Shown here one piece after another: positions 29,281 to 37,371 of a stretch of 64,000 nt of DNA; positions within the stretch are counted from its first letter, which is position 1; every line of letters starts with the position of its first letter. The DNA is from Flavobacteriaceae bacterium (GTDB lineage Bacteria; Bacteroidota; Bacteroidia; Flavobacteriales; Flavobacteriaceae). The notes under the pieces were generated by a model. The model saw only the letters and a list, made by a program, of their open reading frames with translations, had not been told where the DNA came from and did not search any database. The translations under genes were made by a program, and so were the position numbers. The stretch spans positions 1 through 64,000 of the forward strand of contig JAUXPJ010000001.1 of NCBI GenBank assembly GCA_030683815.1. The letters are read 5' to 3'.

Positions 29281-30498
29281 CTAATTCCTATATATCACAA
29301 ATTGAAATAGATAATAAAAACACAATCCACTAAATAAAATAAGATTTGCCAAGAGATTGTACCAATTGAAATTTGGAATGATTTCTTTAAAAATCCAACT
29401 GTAGAAACCTTGACCAAATAGCAGTAATTCGGCGGTTAATACGCCTGTTAAAAATAGGAAAAAAGCAATTTTACTTCCTGTATTTAGTTTTAATTGAGTA
29501 TAAAATTGAATAAATAATATCAGCAGCAAACTCATAAAAAGCAAGGTAAATAAATGCAAATATCCAATGATTAAATACGATTTTAATGCGATAGATTTTT
29601 GAATAATTTCAGGAAATGAGGATGCTAATTGCGCCAATACTTTGAGTGAATAGGCGGCAGTTATCACATAAATAATGATTTTCTGAATCGATATCAATTT
29701 GATTTTTGAAATTATTTTCCACATCAATGGAATCAAATAAGACAATGAAATTACCTGAATGAATGCGGCTATAAAACCTATGATATTAAAAACAGGAGAA
29801 ACATCACTCCAAAGAATTGACAATATATAAGCCGGAATACAAGCTATGTTGGTCAATACAAAAAAGTTTGTTGCTTTTTTTAATAAATCGGCTGATAATT
29901 GCTCTTGGAAATAATTCAGAAAAATTCCGAATAAGGCAAAAACAAAAAATCCGTTGTATAAAAAATGTAAATAAAAATAGATTCCGTTATAATACAATGA
30001 TGTTTTTCCGATAGTTGCTATAATGGGTCCTATTGCCCAAATGGCTAAACTTGAAATCAGATAGTAATAAACCGCCCATTTTACAAATTTAACTGAAATT
30101 AAATTCGTTTTATTTTCATTTAAATCTTTTAAAAAATGAAAGCAATACACATAAGATGTTAAACCGAAAATAGCCAGAAATGTTATCGAAAATATTTTAT
30201 ATCCTTGTAAAGGGAAACTGATAAACATACCTAAAATGCTAATAGCCAATATTATAAATACTATTTGATAGACTCCTTTATTATTTTGATTTTCACTTAA
30301 AAACAGATGATTCAAAAAGGATATTGTTGCCAAAAAACCCCATCCCAAAAAAGCTACATGAGAATGACCTTGAGTGAGCCAAGTATGAACAATATTTTCA
30401 AAAGGCAAAAAGAAATTAATCCTCAATAAAAGTCCGTAAAGTGCTGATATCAAAAAAAATAAAAAAGAAATATGGAGTTTTGCTTTGGTGCTCATCAT
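29281..30498 (-). CDS. heme-copper oxidase subunit I-like membrane protein
   Basis: This 405-residue polytopic protein has about 11-12 hydrophobic helices. Helix 2 contains H38, H45 and H47 in HTWLTQGHSHVAFLGW, which resembles the heme-ligand helix of NorB/cbb3 subunit I (compare RAVHTNLL in the NorB encoded at 35,029). Further His residues are in YLHFLYNGF and GYLHLFTL. It lacks the full six-His set, so it is not a complete oxidase. NnrS-like or NO-related accessory roles are possible, and the nor cluster lies 4 kb away. No function is proven. Confidence 0.6.
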   Translation of the reverse strand: MMSTKAKLHISFLFFLISALYGLLLRINFFLPFENIVHTWLTQGHSHVAFLGWGFLATISFLNHLFLSENQNNKGVYQIVFIILAISILGMFISFPLQGYKIFSITFLAIFGLTSYVYCFHFLKDLNENKTNLISVKFVKWAVYYYLISSLAIWAIGPIIATIGKTSLYYNGIYFYLHFLYNGFFVFALFGIFLNYFQEQLSADLLKKATNFFVLTNIACIPAYILSILWSDVSPVFNIIGFIAAFIQVISLSYLIPLMWKIISKIKLISIQKIIIYVITAAYSLKVLAQLASSFPEIIQKSIALKSYLIIGYLHLFTLLFMSLLLILFIQFYTQLKLNTGSKIAFFLFLTGVLTAELLLFGQGFYSWIFKEIIPNFNWYNLLANLILFSGLCFYYLFQFVIYRN

Positions 30499-30549
30499 TT
30501 GAGTTCATTTTTTAAACACACAAATAAACTAATTTTAGATTTTTAAAAC

Positions 30550-30577
30550 AAAAAAAGGCTGTCTTTTCAGACAACCT
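30550..30577 (-). terminator. terminator of the FadL-like gene
   Basis: On the minus strand, aggttgtct and agacagcct (one wobble) form a 9-bp stem with a 4-base loop and a T tract. It is 28 bases downstream of the porin stop. Confidence 0.85.
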
Positions 30578-30604
30578 CTTTAAAACAAAGTTTGGTAAAT
30601 ATTA

Positions 30605-31942
30605 TTAATTTAATTTATAACTAAATCCAATCATCAATAAATCCGTCGTCATTTTGTAAGAAACTTCACTTCCTGGAATTGCTCCAAGCGGATTCGTCGG
30701 ACCAGCCATCATTGGGTTGTACATTGGGCCGGCTGTTGATCCATTACTGTCTCCGTGATGATAAACACCATTTAAGGTTAGTTGATCGCTAAACTCGTAT
30801 CCGAAACCAAATTGGTAAGCATTTTTAATAATTGCAGTTGCCGGAGTAGAGAAAAACGCCAATTCAGGTTTAATTGGGTTACTGCTGTAAGTATATCCAA
30901 CTCTTAAAGGTAATTTATTAATTCCTTTATACTGAACTCCCATAGAAAGTATTTGAATATCTTCCCAGCCGAAACCTTTTACTGAACCAAATTGAGTCCA
31001 ACCAGATTGGTCAAATCCGTTGGTATTACTATAATCAACATGACGGTAATCCAATGCAAAATCAAAATTATTGGTTGAATAACCTGCTCCTACTGAATAA
31101 ACAGCAGGATAATTCATGTTAAATGAATTATCTCCTTTTGAACCATCAAGGTAAGTATTTTCAAAGTTAAAATCAGTGAAATATTGAGGTGATTTGTAAT
31201 TAGCTCCTAATTTGAATCCGTTATCTCCTTGGTAAAAAATACCAACTTGTCCGCCATAACCAAAAGCCGGCGTTTTATCGGTATAAGGATATCCGGCCAT
31301 AGATGGATTTGCAGTAGGGTTTGGGCCTAATTGTAGATTAGCATAGTTCAACGTTGGTGAAAATCCGATAGAAACTTTTTTAGAAATTTCATAAGCGTAA
31401 CTAAATCCTAGCTGTAATAACATGTAGTCTGAGTGCAATAAACCAAATCCTCCTGCCGCTTGCGGATAATTTATTGGATTTGAATTGATCATCGGGTTAA
31501 AAGTTGGACTCATTGGGTTATTGGCTTCTTCCGGAAACTTAACTCCAAATCCGCTAATTCCAAAAGCAGATACACCATAAGTGTGTTTGCTGTCTGCTTT
31601 ACCCCAAACATAAGCAATTGAAGGCATAGGAGAAATTCCTTTATCATCTTTGGTTGTTCCGGAAACGGCAGGTGCTCCAGGACCTAACATTCCCGCAGGT
31701 AATTTAGAGCTCAATTCTGGAGAGCCGGAGAAAGCACCAATATTCACAGATAAAATTTTTCCTTTAAACGTTGAAAGTGCCGCAGGATTCCATTGTAAAG
31801 CACCATTAATGTCCAAAGGTTGTGCAGTTGCAGCTCCACCCATTGACATATTTACTGCACCAACACCTTGCATTAAATGTCCAACCTGAGCAAAGGTGAC
31901 AACACTAAAAAATAAAATAAAAATTTTAATAAAAGTTTTCAT
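30605..31942 (-). CDS. OmpP1/FadL/TodX family outer membrane protein
   Basis: This 445-residue beta-barrel transporter belongs to the family that takes long-chain fatty acids or hydrophobic compounds across the outer membrane. A signal peptide (FIKIFILFFSVVTFAQ) precedes the FadL-type N-terminal hatch (GVGAVNMSMGGAATAQPLD), and the protein ends in the aromatic/hydrophobic strand LLMIGFSYKLN. The substrate is unknown. A perfect 20-bp palindrome lies 29-48 bases before the start, so expression is probably controlled by a dimeric repressor. It is monocistronic, with its own terminator. Confidence 0.9.
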   Translation of the reverse strand: MKTFIKIFILFFSVVTFAQVGHLMQGVGAVNMSMGGAATAQPLDINGALQWNPAALSTFKGKILSVNIGAFSGSPELSSKLPAGMLGPGAPAVSGTTKDDKGISPMPSIAYVWGKADSKHTYGVSAFGISGFGVKFPEEANNPMSPTFNPMINSNPINYPQAAGGFGLLHSDYMLLQLGFSYAYEISKKVSIGFSPTLNYANLQLGPNPTANPSMAGYPYTDKTPAFGYGGQVGIFYQGDNGFKLGANYKSPQYFTDFNFENTYLDGSKGDNSFNMNYPAVYSVGAGYSTNNFDFALDYRHVDYSNTNGFDQSGWTQFGSVKGFGWEDIQILSMGVQYKGINKLPLRVGYTYSSNPIKPELAFFSTPATAIIKNAYQFGFGYEFSDQLTLNGVYHHGDSNGSTAGPMYNPMMAGPTNPLGAIPGSEVSYKMTTDLLMIGFSYKLN

Positions 31943-31970
31943 AATTTATGATTTTTAATTTGATTTTCCA

Positions 31971-31990
31971 TATGTAACATATGTTACATA
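31971..31990. promoter_or_regulatory. 20-bp perfect palindrome, likely operator of the FadL-like gene
   Basis: tatgtaacatatgttacata is fully self-complementary. On the minus strand a TAATTTTA -7-like box with ATTG 19 bases further upstream lies just before it, so the palindrome would cover the transcription start. Its 16-bp core TGTAA-N6-TTACA has the geometry of Crp/Fnr-family sites, but other dimeric regulators are equally possible. Confidence 0.6.
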
Positions 31991-32184
31991 AAATTAGGTT
32001 TAACAATTTAATAATCAATATGTTATAAACATATTTTGATCATTTAAAAATCAAATTTAAGATGCTTTATTGATACATTTTATGACAAAAATCATGTTAT
32101 TAAAATTTTTATTTTACACGTTTTATTTCTTTTTCCAACCCTATTTAATCTATTTAAATAGTTGAAAAAATGAGCTTTAACTCC

Positions 32185-34107
32185 TTAAAATTTAAGATGA
32201 ATTCCTGCAAAAAGATTTCTCCCTTTGGTAGAATATCCTAAATTTTCAATAAATTTTTCATTTAAAAGGTTATTGATATCGATAAAAAAGTTCAATCGGT
32301 CTTTAATAATTGCTGTTTTGAAACCTAAATTAAGGAGTTGATAAGCCTCTAAATTGACGATGGTGGCCGGATAATCTCTAAAATCTTGTGCAGTTCTTTT
32401 TCCATTATATTGATATTGTGCTGAAATTGAAGTTTTAGAATTAATATAATAATCAACAAAAGCGTTCCATTTTACCTTTGGTATCAGGAAACTATTTTGT
32501 TTATCCAAATTTGTGTAGATATGATTAATTTTTACATTAAAGTTATCAGTAAACTTATATGTCAAATCATTTTCAATTCCGCTGAAAAATTGTTTTCCAT
32601 CTTGATTGTAATAATAGGATTCCCAGGTAGTAAAATCAGTATAAAAACCGATTTTGTCAGTTTCTTCTCTATAGAAATAGGTCTGATTAAAAGTTAATTT
32701 TTTATCTGATAACTGAATATCATAGCCCAATTCGTAAGTTGTTGATTCCTCCGGATTTAAATCAAGATTACCATAAAAAGAATATAATTGGTATAAGCTA
32801 GGCGTAATATAAGCCGTACTGACAGAGCCCATTAAATTTATGTTAACTTTTGGAGTTGAAATAAAATAGGAAGGATTGATATTGTAAACCGTATAATTTC
32901 CATATTTTTCATGAATATTGAGTCTTCCGCCAAGGTTCAAATTGAATCCGGTTTTTCCTTGATATACGGCGGTAACATAAGGATCAACCATATAAAAATT
33001 GGCAGTTTCTTTATCTAAATTATCATAGGATGTAGTATAATCGGTATTGTGTTGTTGATAATCAAAACCGGTTATTAAATTCCAACTTTGTCCAAGAGTA
33101 ATTTTATTAAAAACATCTGCAGTCATACTTTCTGATTTAAATTCGGATGATCCATATTCATTGATATCATTTCTGTTGATGGTTTTAAAAGCGACGTTTC
33201 CTTTTAATTCTCCTTTGCTAAACTGATAAACCGGACTTAAACCAATCATTATTTCTTTATTTTCATATTGGTTGATATCAGAATCTGTAAAACCAAAATC
33301 ATAATCGTGTTTAATATGGCGAATAACTCCTAATCCGTTAATAGAAAATTGATTAGAAAAAGCATGTCCAACTTTTGCCATATAATTGAGCTGTTGAAAA
33401 GAATCAGATTCCATTTTTTCATTCGTTTCTGTAGATGCTTCTGACATTCCATCGTAAGAAGCATTAGAAAAAGAAAAAAGATAAGATGTTTTGTTTTTTG
33501 AACCGCTTACATCTACAGATTGGGTGTATTTATTAATAGCATAGTCATTTTTATTTGACGTGTTATTAGTTCCTAAACCGAACATTGCATTGCCTTTAAA
33601 ACCTTCCTTTGACGGCTTTTTTAAAGTGATGTTAATAACCCCAGCTGCTGCTCCACTACCATACAAAGTACTCGCTGCGCCTTTCATAATTTCAATAGAT
33701 TCAACTTGTTGAAGCGCTAAAAGATTTAAATCATACGAAAAATTGATACCTGATGGATCCGTAACCGGTATTCCATCAATCAATACCAGAAGTTGGTGAC
33801 TTCTCCCACCTCTGACATAATAACCGAGATTTTTGCCGGCATTACTGTTTGTTCCATTTATTTCAATTCCAGTAATTTGATTTAGCAATACTGCAACTGA
33901 TTGAAATGGCATTTTTTCAATGGTTTCTTTCGTAATTGTAACTACCGTTTTTCCAACATTTTCTTTTTTTACCGGAAATTTAGTAGCAATTACAACAACT
34001 TCATCAAGTGCTTCAACTTTTTCTGTTGATGCTTCTTGCGCATAAAAATTACTTGTTGCAAAAACAGAAACCGCAACAAACGTTTTAAAAATTAAATTTT
34101 TCATCAA
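32185..34107 (-). CDS. TonB-dependent receptor, BtuB-like (cobalamin uptake)
   Basis: This 640-residue outer membrane receptor has a signal peptide (FVAVSVFATSNFYAQ), a plug domain (about 45-155, with SVAVLLNQITGIEINGT and IEIMKGAASTLYGSG) and a 22-strand barrel ending in GRNLFAGIHLKF. The BtuB assignment rests on its length and on the cobalamin riboswitch in its leader, which places it under B12 repression. A BtuF-like binding protein is encoded 7 kb away, but BtuC and BtuD are not in the window. The start may be Met1 or Met2. Confidence 0.88.
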   Translation of the reverse strand: MMKNLIFKTFVAVSVFATSNFYAQEASTEKVEALDEVVVIATKFPVKKENVGKTVVTITKETIEKMPFQSVAVLLNQITGIEINGTNSNAGKNLGYYVRGGRSHQLLVLIDGIPVTDPSGINFSYDLNLLALQQVESIEIMKGAASTLYGSGAAAGVINITLKKPSKEGFKGNAMFGLGTNNTSNKNDYAINKYTQSVDVSGSKNKTSYLFSFSNASYDGMSEASTETNEKMESDSFQQLNYMAKVGHAFSNQFSINGLGVIRHIKHDYDFGFTDSDINQYENKEIMIGLSPVYQFSKGELKGNVAFKTINRNDINEYGSSEFKSESMTADVFNKITLGQSWNLITGFDYQQHNTDYTTSYDNLDKETANFYMVDPYVTAVYQGKTGFNLNLGGRLNIHEKYGNYTVYNINPSYFISTPKVNINLMGSVSTAYITPSLYQLYSFYGNLDLNPEESTTYELGYDIQLSDKKLTFNQTYFYREETDKIGFYTDFTTWESYYYNQDGKQFFSGIENDLTYKFTDNFNVKINHIYTNLDKQNSFLIPKVKWNAFVDYYINSKTSISAQYQYNGKRTAQDFRDYPATIVNLEAYQLLNLGFKTAIIKDRLNFFIDINNLLNEKFIENLGYSTKGRNLFAGIHLKF

Positions 34108-34195
34108 TCTTATTTTTTATTGATGTTAATAAATGAATCAGGTGAAATAAAGTACAGAAAATCCGTACCCAAACCTTTCTCCCGAAAGTTTGAAC

Positions 34196-34352
34196 TACTC
34201 TGATTATGGCAGGTCTCCTGGCTCATCGATTTGTTACGACCTTCCCATTCAAACGAACAGTGGTAAACAGAATGTAACAAATATTAAATCGATTTACAGT
34301 TGCGGGAACAGCCTCAGTTTTACACTGAATTCCCTTTTAATTCACGCTGTTA
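34196..34352 (-). promoter_or_regulatory. cobalamin (AdoCbl) riboswitch
   Basis: Read on the minus strand, the conserved blocks appear in order: gggaa, ggctgttcccgcaactgtaa, ccactg, gggaagg and the B12 box agccaggagacctgcc (34208-34223). A hairpin (aacttt/aaaggtt) downstream at about 34170-34190 may be part of the expression platform. A -7 box TATCTTTG lies at 34378-34385. It controls the BtuB-like receptor. Confidence 0.93.
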
Positions 34353-34460
34353 AAAAGCTTCGAAACCAAAATCAAGTCAAAGATACTTTTTTTAAAATAA
34401 TATAAAAGGAAATGTATTTAATCTTTCTCAACAGAATATTAAAAAATGTATCATAAAAAG

Positions 34461-34490
34461 TTTGTTAATTAATCTTAATTACTATTTTTG
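34461..34490 (+). promoter_or_regulatory. consensus promoter of norCB
   Basis: TTTG (34461-34464) and TATTTTTG (34483-34490) are separated by 18 bases, an exact fit to the Bacteroidetes sigma-A consensus. Transcription would start near 34496, leaving a leader of about 58 bases. I found no clear NO-responsive palindrome next to it. Confidence 0.7.
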
Positions 34491-34553
34491 TTATTATAAA
34501 AGATAAAAAGGTCTTAAATACATTTATTCAATTAACTAACAAATTTTAAAAAC

Positions 34554-35015
34554 ATGTTATCTAAAAAACAAGCAAGGACTTTCTTTCTGGGTGGTACATT
34601 AGTGACTTTTCTAATTTTTATTGGACTTACTATTTACTCCTTTTCTGAAGGAAACGATCAAACCAATCAAGAAAATCTTACAGAATCCGCTGTAAGAGGT
34701 AAAAAAATCTGGGAAAAAAATAACTGTATGGGTTGTCATACATTATTGGGTGAAGGAGCTTATTACGCTCCAGAATTGACTAAAGTCGTAGATAGATTAA
34801 ATATCAGATACGATGGTAAAGGCGAAGAAGTGATTAAAAGTATTTTAACATCAAAAATACCGTGGCAACTTAATGGCAGAAAGATGGTCGCTTATGGGAT
34901 GACTAAACAAGAAGCGGAAGATGTTGTTGCCTTTTTTAATTGGATTGGAAAAATTGATTTAAATGGCTTTGATAGAGTAGTTTCTCCTTTAGCCAAAGAC
35001 AAAATTAACAACTAA
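34554..35015 (+). CDS. norC: nitric oxide reductase subunit C (cytochrome c)
   Basis: This 153-residue membrane-anchored cytochrome c passes electrons to NorB. An N-terminal helix (about 9-30) is followed by the heme c site C58-M-G-C61-H62, and the distal Met is probably in GRKMVAYGM. NorC and NorB together reduce 2 NO to N2O in the periplasmic membrane face. It is first in the cluster, 13 bp before norB, behind a consensus promoter. Confidence 0.95.
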   Translation: MLSKKQARTFFLGGTLVTFLIFIGLTIYSFSEGNDQTNQENLTESAVRGKKIWEKNNCMGCHTLLGEGAYYAPELTKVVDRLNIRYDGKGEEVIKSILTSKIPWQLNGRKMVAYGMTKQEAEDVVAFFNWIGKIDLNGFDRVVSPLAKDKINN

Positions 35016-35028
35016 ACTAAAAAATATT

Positions 35029-36366
35029 ATGAAATATAAATCACAAAAAGTAGCCTATTGGTTTTTTGCCTTATCAATGCTATTATTAGTATTACAAATT
35101 ACCTATGGTTTTATTATGGGCTTTGCCCGTATCGGTTTTGATAATTTACATGAATTTATTCCTTTTAATACTGCAAGAGCAGTACATACAAACTTATTGG
35201 TAGTTTGGTTATTATCCGGTTTTATGGGAGCTGCTTATTATATTATTCCGGAAGAAGCCCAAAAGGAATTGGTAAGTGTCAAATTAGCTTATGTTCAATT
35301 AATCAGTTTAGCTTTAGTTGGAGTTACCGCAGTTATTGGTTTTCACTTTAATATTTGGGAAGGAAGAAAATTTTTAGAAATACCAAGACCTTTAGATTAT
35401 TTAGTAGTTATTAATGTACTGCTTTTTTTAGGACTTATTTTAATTACACTTTTTAAAGGAAAAAGACAAACAACTACTGCCTTAGTACTTTCTATGGGAC
35501 TTTTATTTGCTGCCCTACTCTACTTACCCGGTATGTTACCATTTGACAGTCAAGTGAAAGATTCATTTTTCCGTTGGTGGGTTGTACATTTATGGGTAGA
35601 AGGTGTTTGGGAATTAATTATGGGAGGTATCTTATCATTCTTATTAATCAAACTTACAGGTGTAGATAGAGAAGTTATTGAAAAATGGTTATACGTAATT
35701 GTTGGTTTAACTTTTCTTTCTGGAGTTTTAGGTACCGGACATCACTATTATTACATTGGTGTCAATAAAATTTGGATTATTGTTGGTGGAATATTCTCAG
35801 CTCTTGAACCATTAGCATTTTTAGCCATGGCATTATTTGCTGTCAATATGTATAGAAAAGGAGAGAAAAAACATCCCAACAAATTGGCGTTGTATTGGAC
35901 ATTAGGTGCGGCAATAGTGGCATTTGTTGGAGCCGGTTTATTAGGATTTGCCCATACCCTACCACAAACAAATCTTTACACTCACGGAACTTTAGTGACG
36001 GCCATGCACGGACATTTAGCATTTTGGGGAGCTTATGGTATGATAGTGTTGGCAATAATTAGTTATAGCTTACCCAATTTAACCGGCAGGAAATTATTTG
36101 ACAGTTCTCGAGGTAGAATGGCTTTTTGGTTGTCTAATATTGGAATGATTGGAATGACTGTTGCTTTTGGAGTAGCCGGGGTAGCTCAGGTATATTTGGA
36201 AAGAAAGTTTAAAATGGACTTTATGCTGGTACAAAAAGAAATTGGTATTCACTTTGTAGTATTAGTAATATGTGCTTCCATTTTTGCAACAGGGATCATA
36301 CTTTATATTGTTGATTTTATTAAACACGGTCAGCCAACTGATGAAGCATTAGAAATAAAGAATTAA
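35029..36366 (+). CDS. norB: nitric oxide reductase subunit B
   Basis: This is the catalytic heme b / heme b3-FeB subunit of a cytochrome-c-dependent NO reductase. The 445-residue length fits cNor; there is no extra N-terminal domain as in quinol-dependent qNor. About 12 helices are visible. Heme/FeB ligand histidines include H53 in RAVHTNLL, the HHYYYIG pair and the HGTLVTAMHGHLAFWG segment. A long terminator-like hairpin separates it from norQ. Confidence 0.95.
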   Translation: MKYKSQKVAYWFFALSMLLLVLQITYGFIMGFARIGFDNLHEFIPFNTARAVHTNLLVVWLLSGFMGAAYYIIPEEAQKELVSVKLAYVQLISLALVGVTAVIGFHFNIWEGRKFLEIPRPLDYLVVINVLLFLGLILITLFKGKRQTTTALVLSMGLLFAALLYLPGMLPFDSQVKDSFFRWWVVHLWVEGVWELIMGGILSFLLIKLTGVDREVIEKWLYVIVGLTFLSGVLGTGHHYYYIGVNKIWIIVGGIFSALEPLAFLAMALFAVNMYRKGEKKHPNKLALYWTLGAAIVAFVGAGLLGFAHTLPQTNLYTHGTLVTAMHGHLAFWGAYGMIVLAIISYSLPNLTGRKLFDSSRGRMAFWLSNIGMIGMTVAFGVAGVAQVYLERKFKMDFMLVQKEIGIHFVVLVICASIFATGIILYIVDFIKHGQPTDEALEIKN

Positions 36367-36380
36367 GTATCATATAATTT

Positions 36381-36453
36381 AAAACCGGATTCTCAGAAAA
36401 TAAGTTTTAATTGATTTTAATTAATTCAAAAATTCTGAAAATCTGGTTTTTTT
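36381..36453 (+). terminator. long hairpin terminator after norB
   Basis: 18-base arms at 36381-36398 and 36433-36450 pair with two mismatches across a 34-base AT-rich loop and end in a T run. It would reduce read-through from norCB into norQD, giving structural subunits in excess over assembly factors. Confidence 0.65.
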
Positions 36454-36478
36454 ATTCCATAATTATTAGAAACAGTAT

Positions 36479-37258
36479 ATGAAAAATGAAGCTCCATATT
36501 ACCACATTGTAGGAAAAGAGGTCGATGTATTTGAACATGCTTTTAAAAACAAACTGCCTATGTTGTTAAAGGGACCGACAGGCACAGGAAAATCAAGGTT
36601 TATTGAGTATATGGCCTATCAATCAGATAAAAAATTAATTACCATAAGTTGCCATGAAGAAACCTCTTCAACAGATTTAATTGGACGGTATATCATAAAA
36701 GGCGCTGAGACTATTTGGTTAGACGGGCCATTAACAAAAGCGGTTAAAGAAGGTGCCATTATTTATTTGGATGAAATTGCCGAAGCAAGACCTGATGTAA
36801 TCGTGGCAATTCACTCATTAACAGACCACAGACGTGAATTATTTATTGATAAATTAGGTGAAACTGTAAAAGCACATGAAGATTTTATGTTGATAGCATC
36901 GTTTAATCCAGGGTATCAACGCGGATTTAAAGAATTAAAACCATCTACCAGACAACGATTTATAGCCCTTTCATTTGAATATCCTGAAGCGAAAATTGAA
37001 ATTGAAATTTTAATCAATGAAACTGGAATCGATATTGCGGATGCTAAAAAACTAGTCAATATTGCAACTAAAATCAGAAATTTAACAGAGTTAGGTTTAG
37101 CCGAAACCGTTTCTACCCGATTATTGGTTGATGCAGCTAAATTAATTCACAGTGGTTTACCTAAACGGCTTTCAGTTGATGTTGCTGTCGTAGAACCATT
37201 ATCTGATGATATTGAAGTGGTGGCTGCGCTAAAAGATTTATGCCATTTAATGATATAA
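36479..37258 (+). CDS. norQ: NorQ/CbbQ-type MoxR AAA+ ATPase
   Basis: This 259-residue AAA+ ATPase works with NorD to insert the non-heme iron (FeB) into NorB. Walker A is GPTGTGKS at 32-39, Walker B IIYLDEIAEARPD, and the C-terminal CbbQ_C-like helical domain follows TRLLVDAAKLI. It lies downstream of norB and upstream of norD, as in known nor clusters. Confidence 0.92.
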   Translation: MKNEAPYYHIVGKEVDVFEHAFKNKLPMLLKGPTGTGKSRFIEYMAYQSDKKLITISCHEETSSTDLIGRYIIKGAETIWLDGPLTKAVKEGAIIYLDEIAEARPDVIVAIHSLTDHRRELFIDKLGETVKAHEDFMLIASFNPGYQRGFKELKPSTRQRFIALSFEYPEAKIEIEILINETGIDIADAKKLVNIATKIRNLTELGLAETVSTRLLVDAAKLIHSGLPKRLSVDVAVVEPLSDDIEVVAALKDLCHLMI

Positions 37259-37260
37259 AT

Positions 37261-37366
37261 TAGTATATAGTGTTGAGTAGTCAGTATTTAGAGGTTAAAA
37301 TAATTATTGTTTTTAAACCTTTCAGCATAATGGTTCTCAATACTCAATACTAAATTCTCAATACTA
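37261..37366. repeat. short direct and inverted repeats between norQ and norD
   Basis: The word ctcaatacta/ctcaatact recurs three times at 37336-37366, and an inverted relative (tagtgttgagtag) lies near 37264. No promoter or terminator is evident. The repeat widens the gap between two genes that usually abut. Confidence 0.55.
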
Positions 37367-37371
37367 GAAAA

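Noticed and set aside
34400-34553. NO-responsive regulator site (NsrR or DNR type) before norC
   Set aside because: The words aatgtattta and aatgtatcat are suggestive, but no symmetrical site at normal spacing could be defined.
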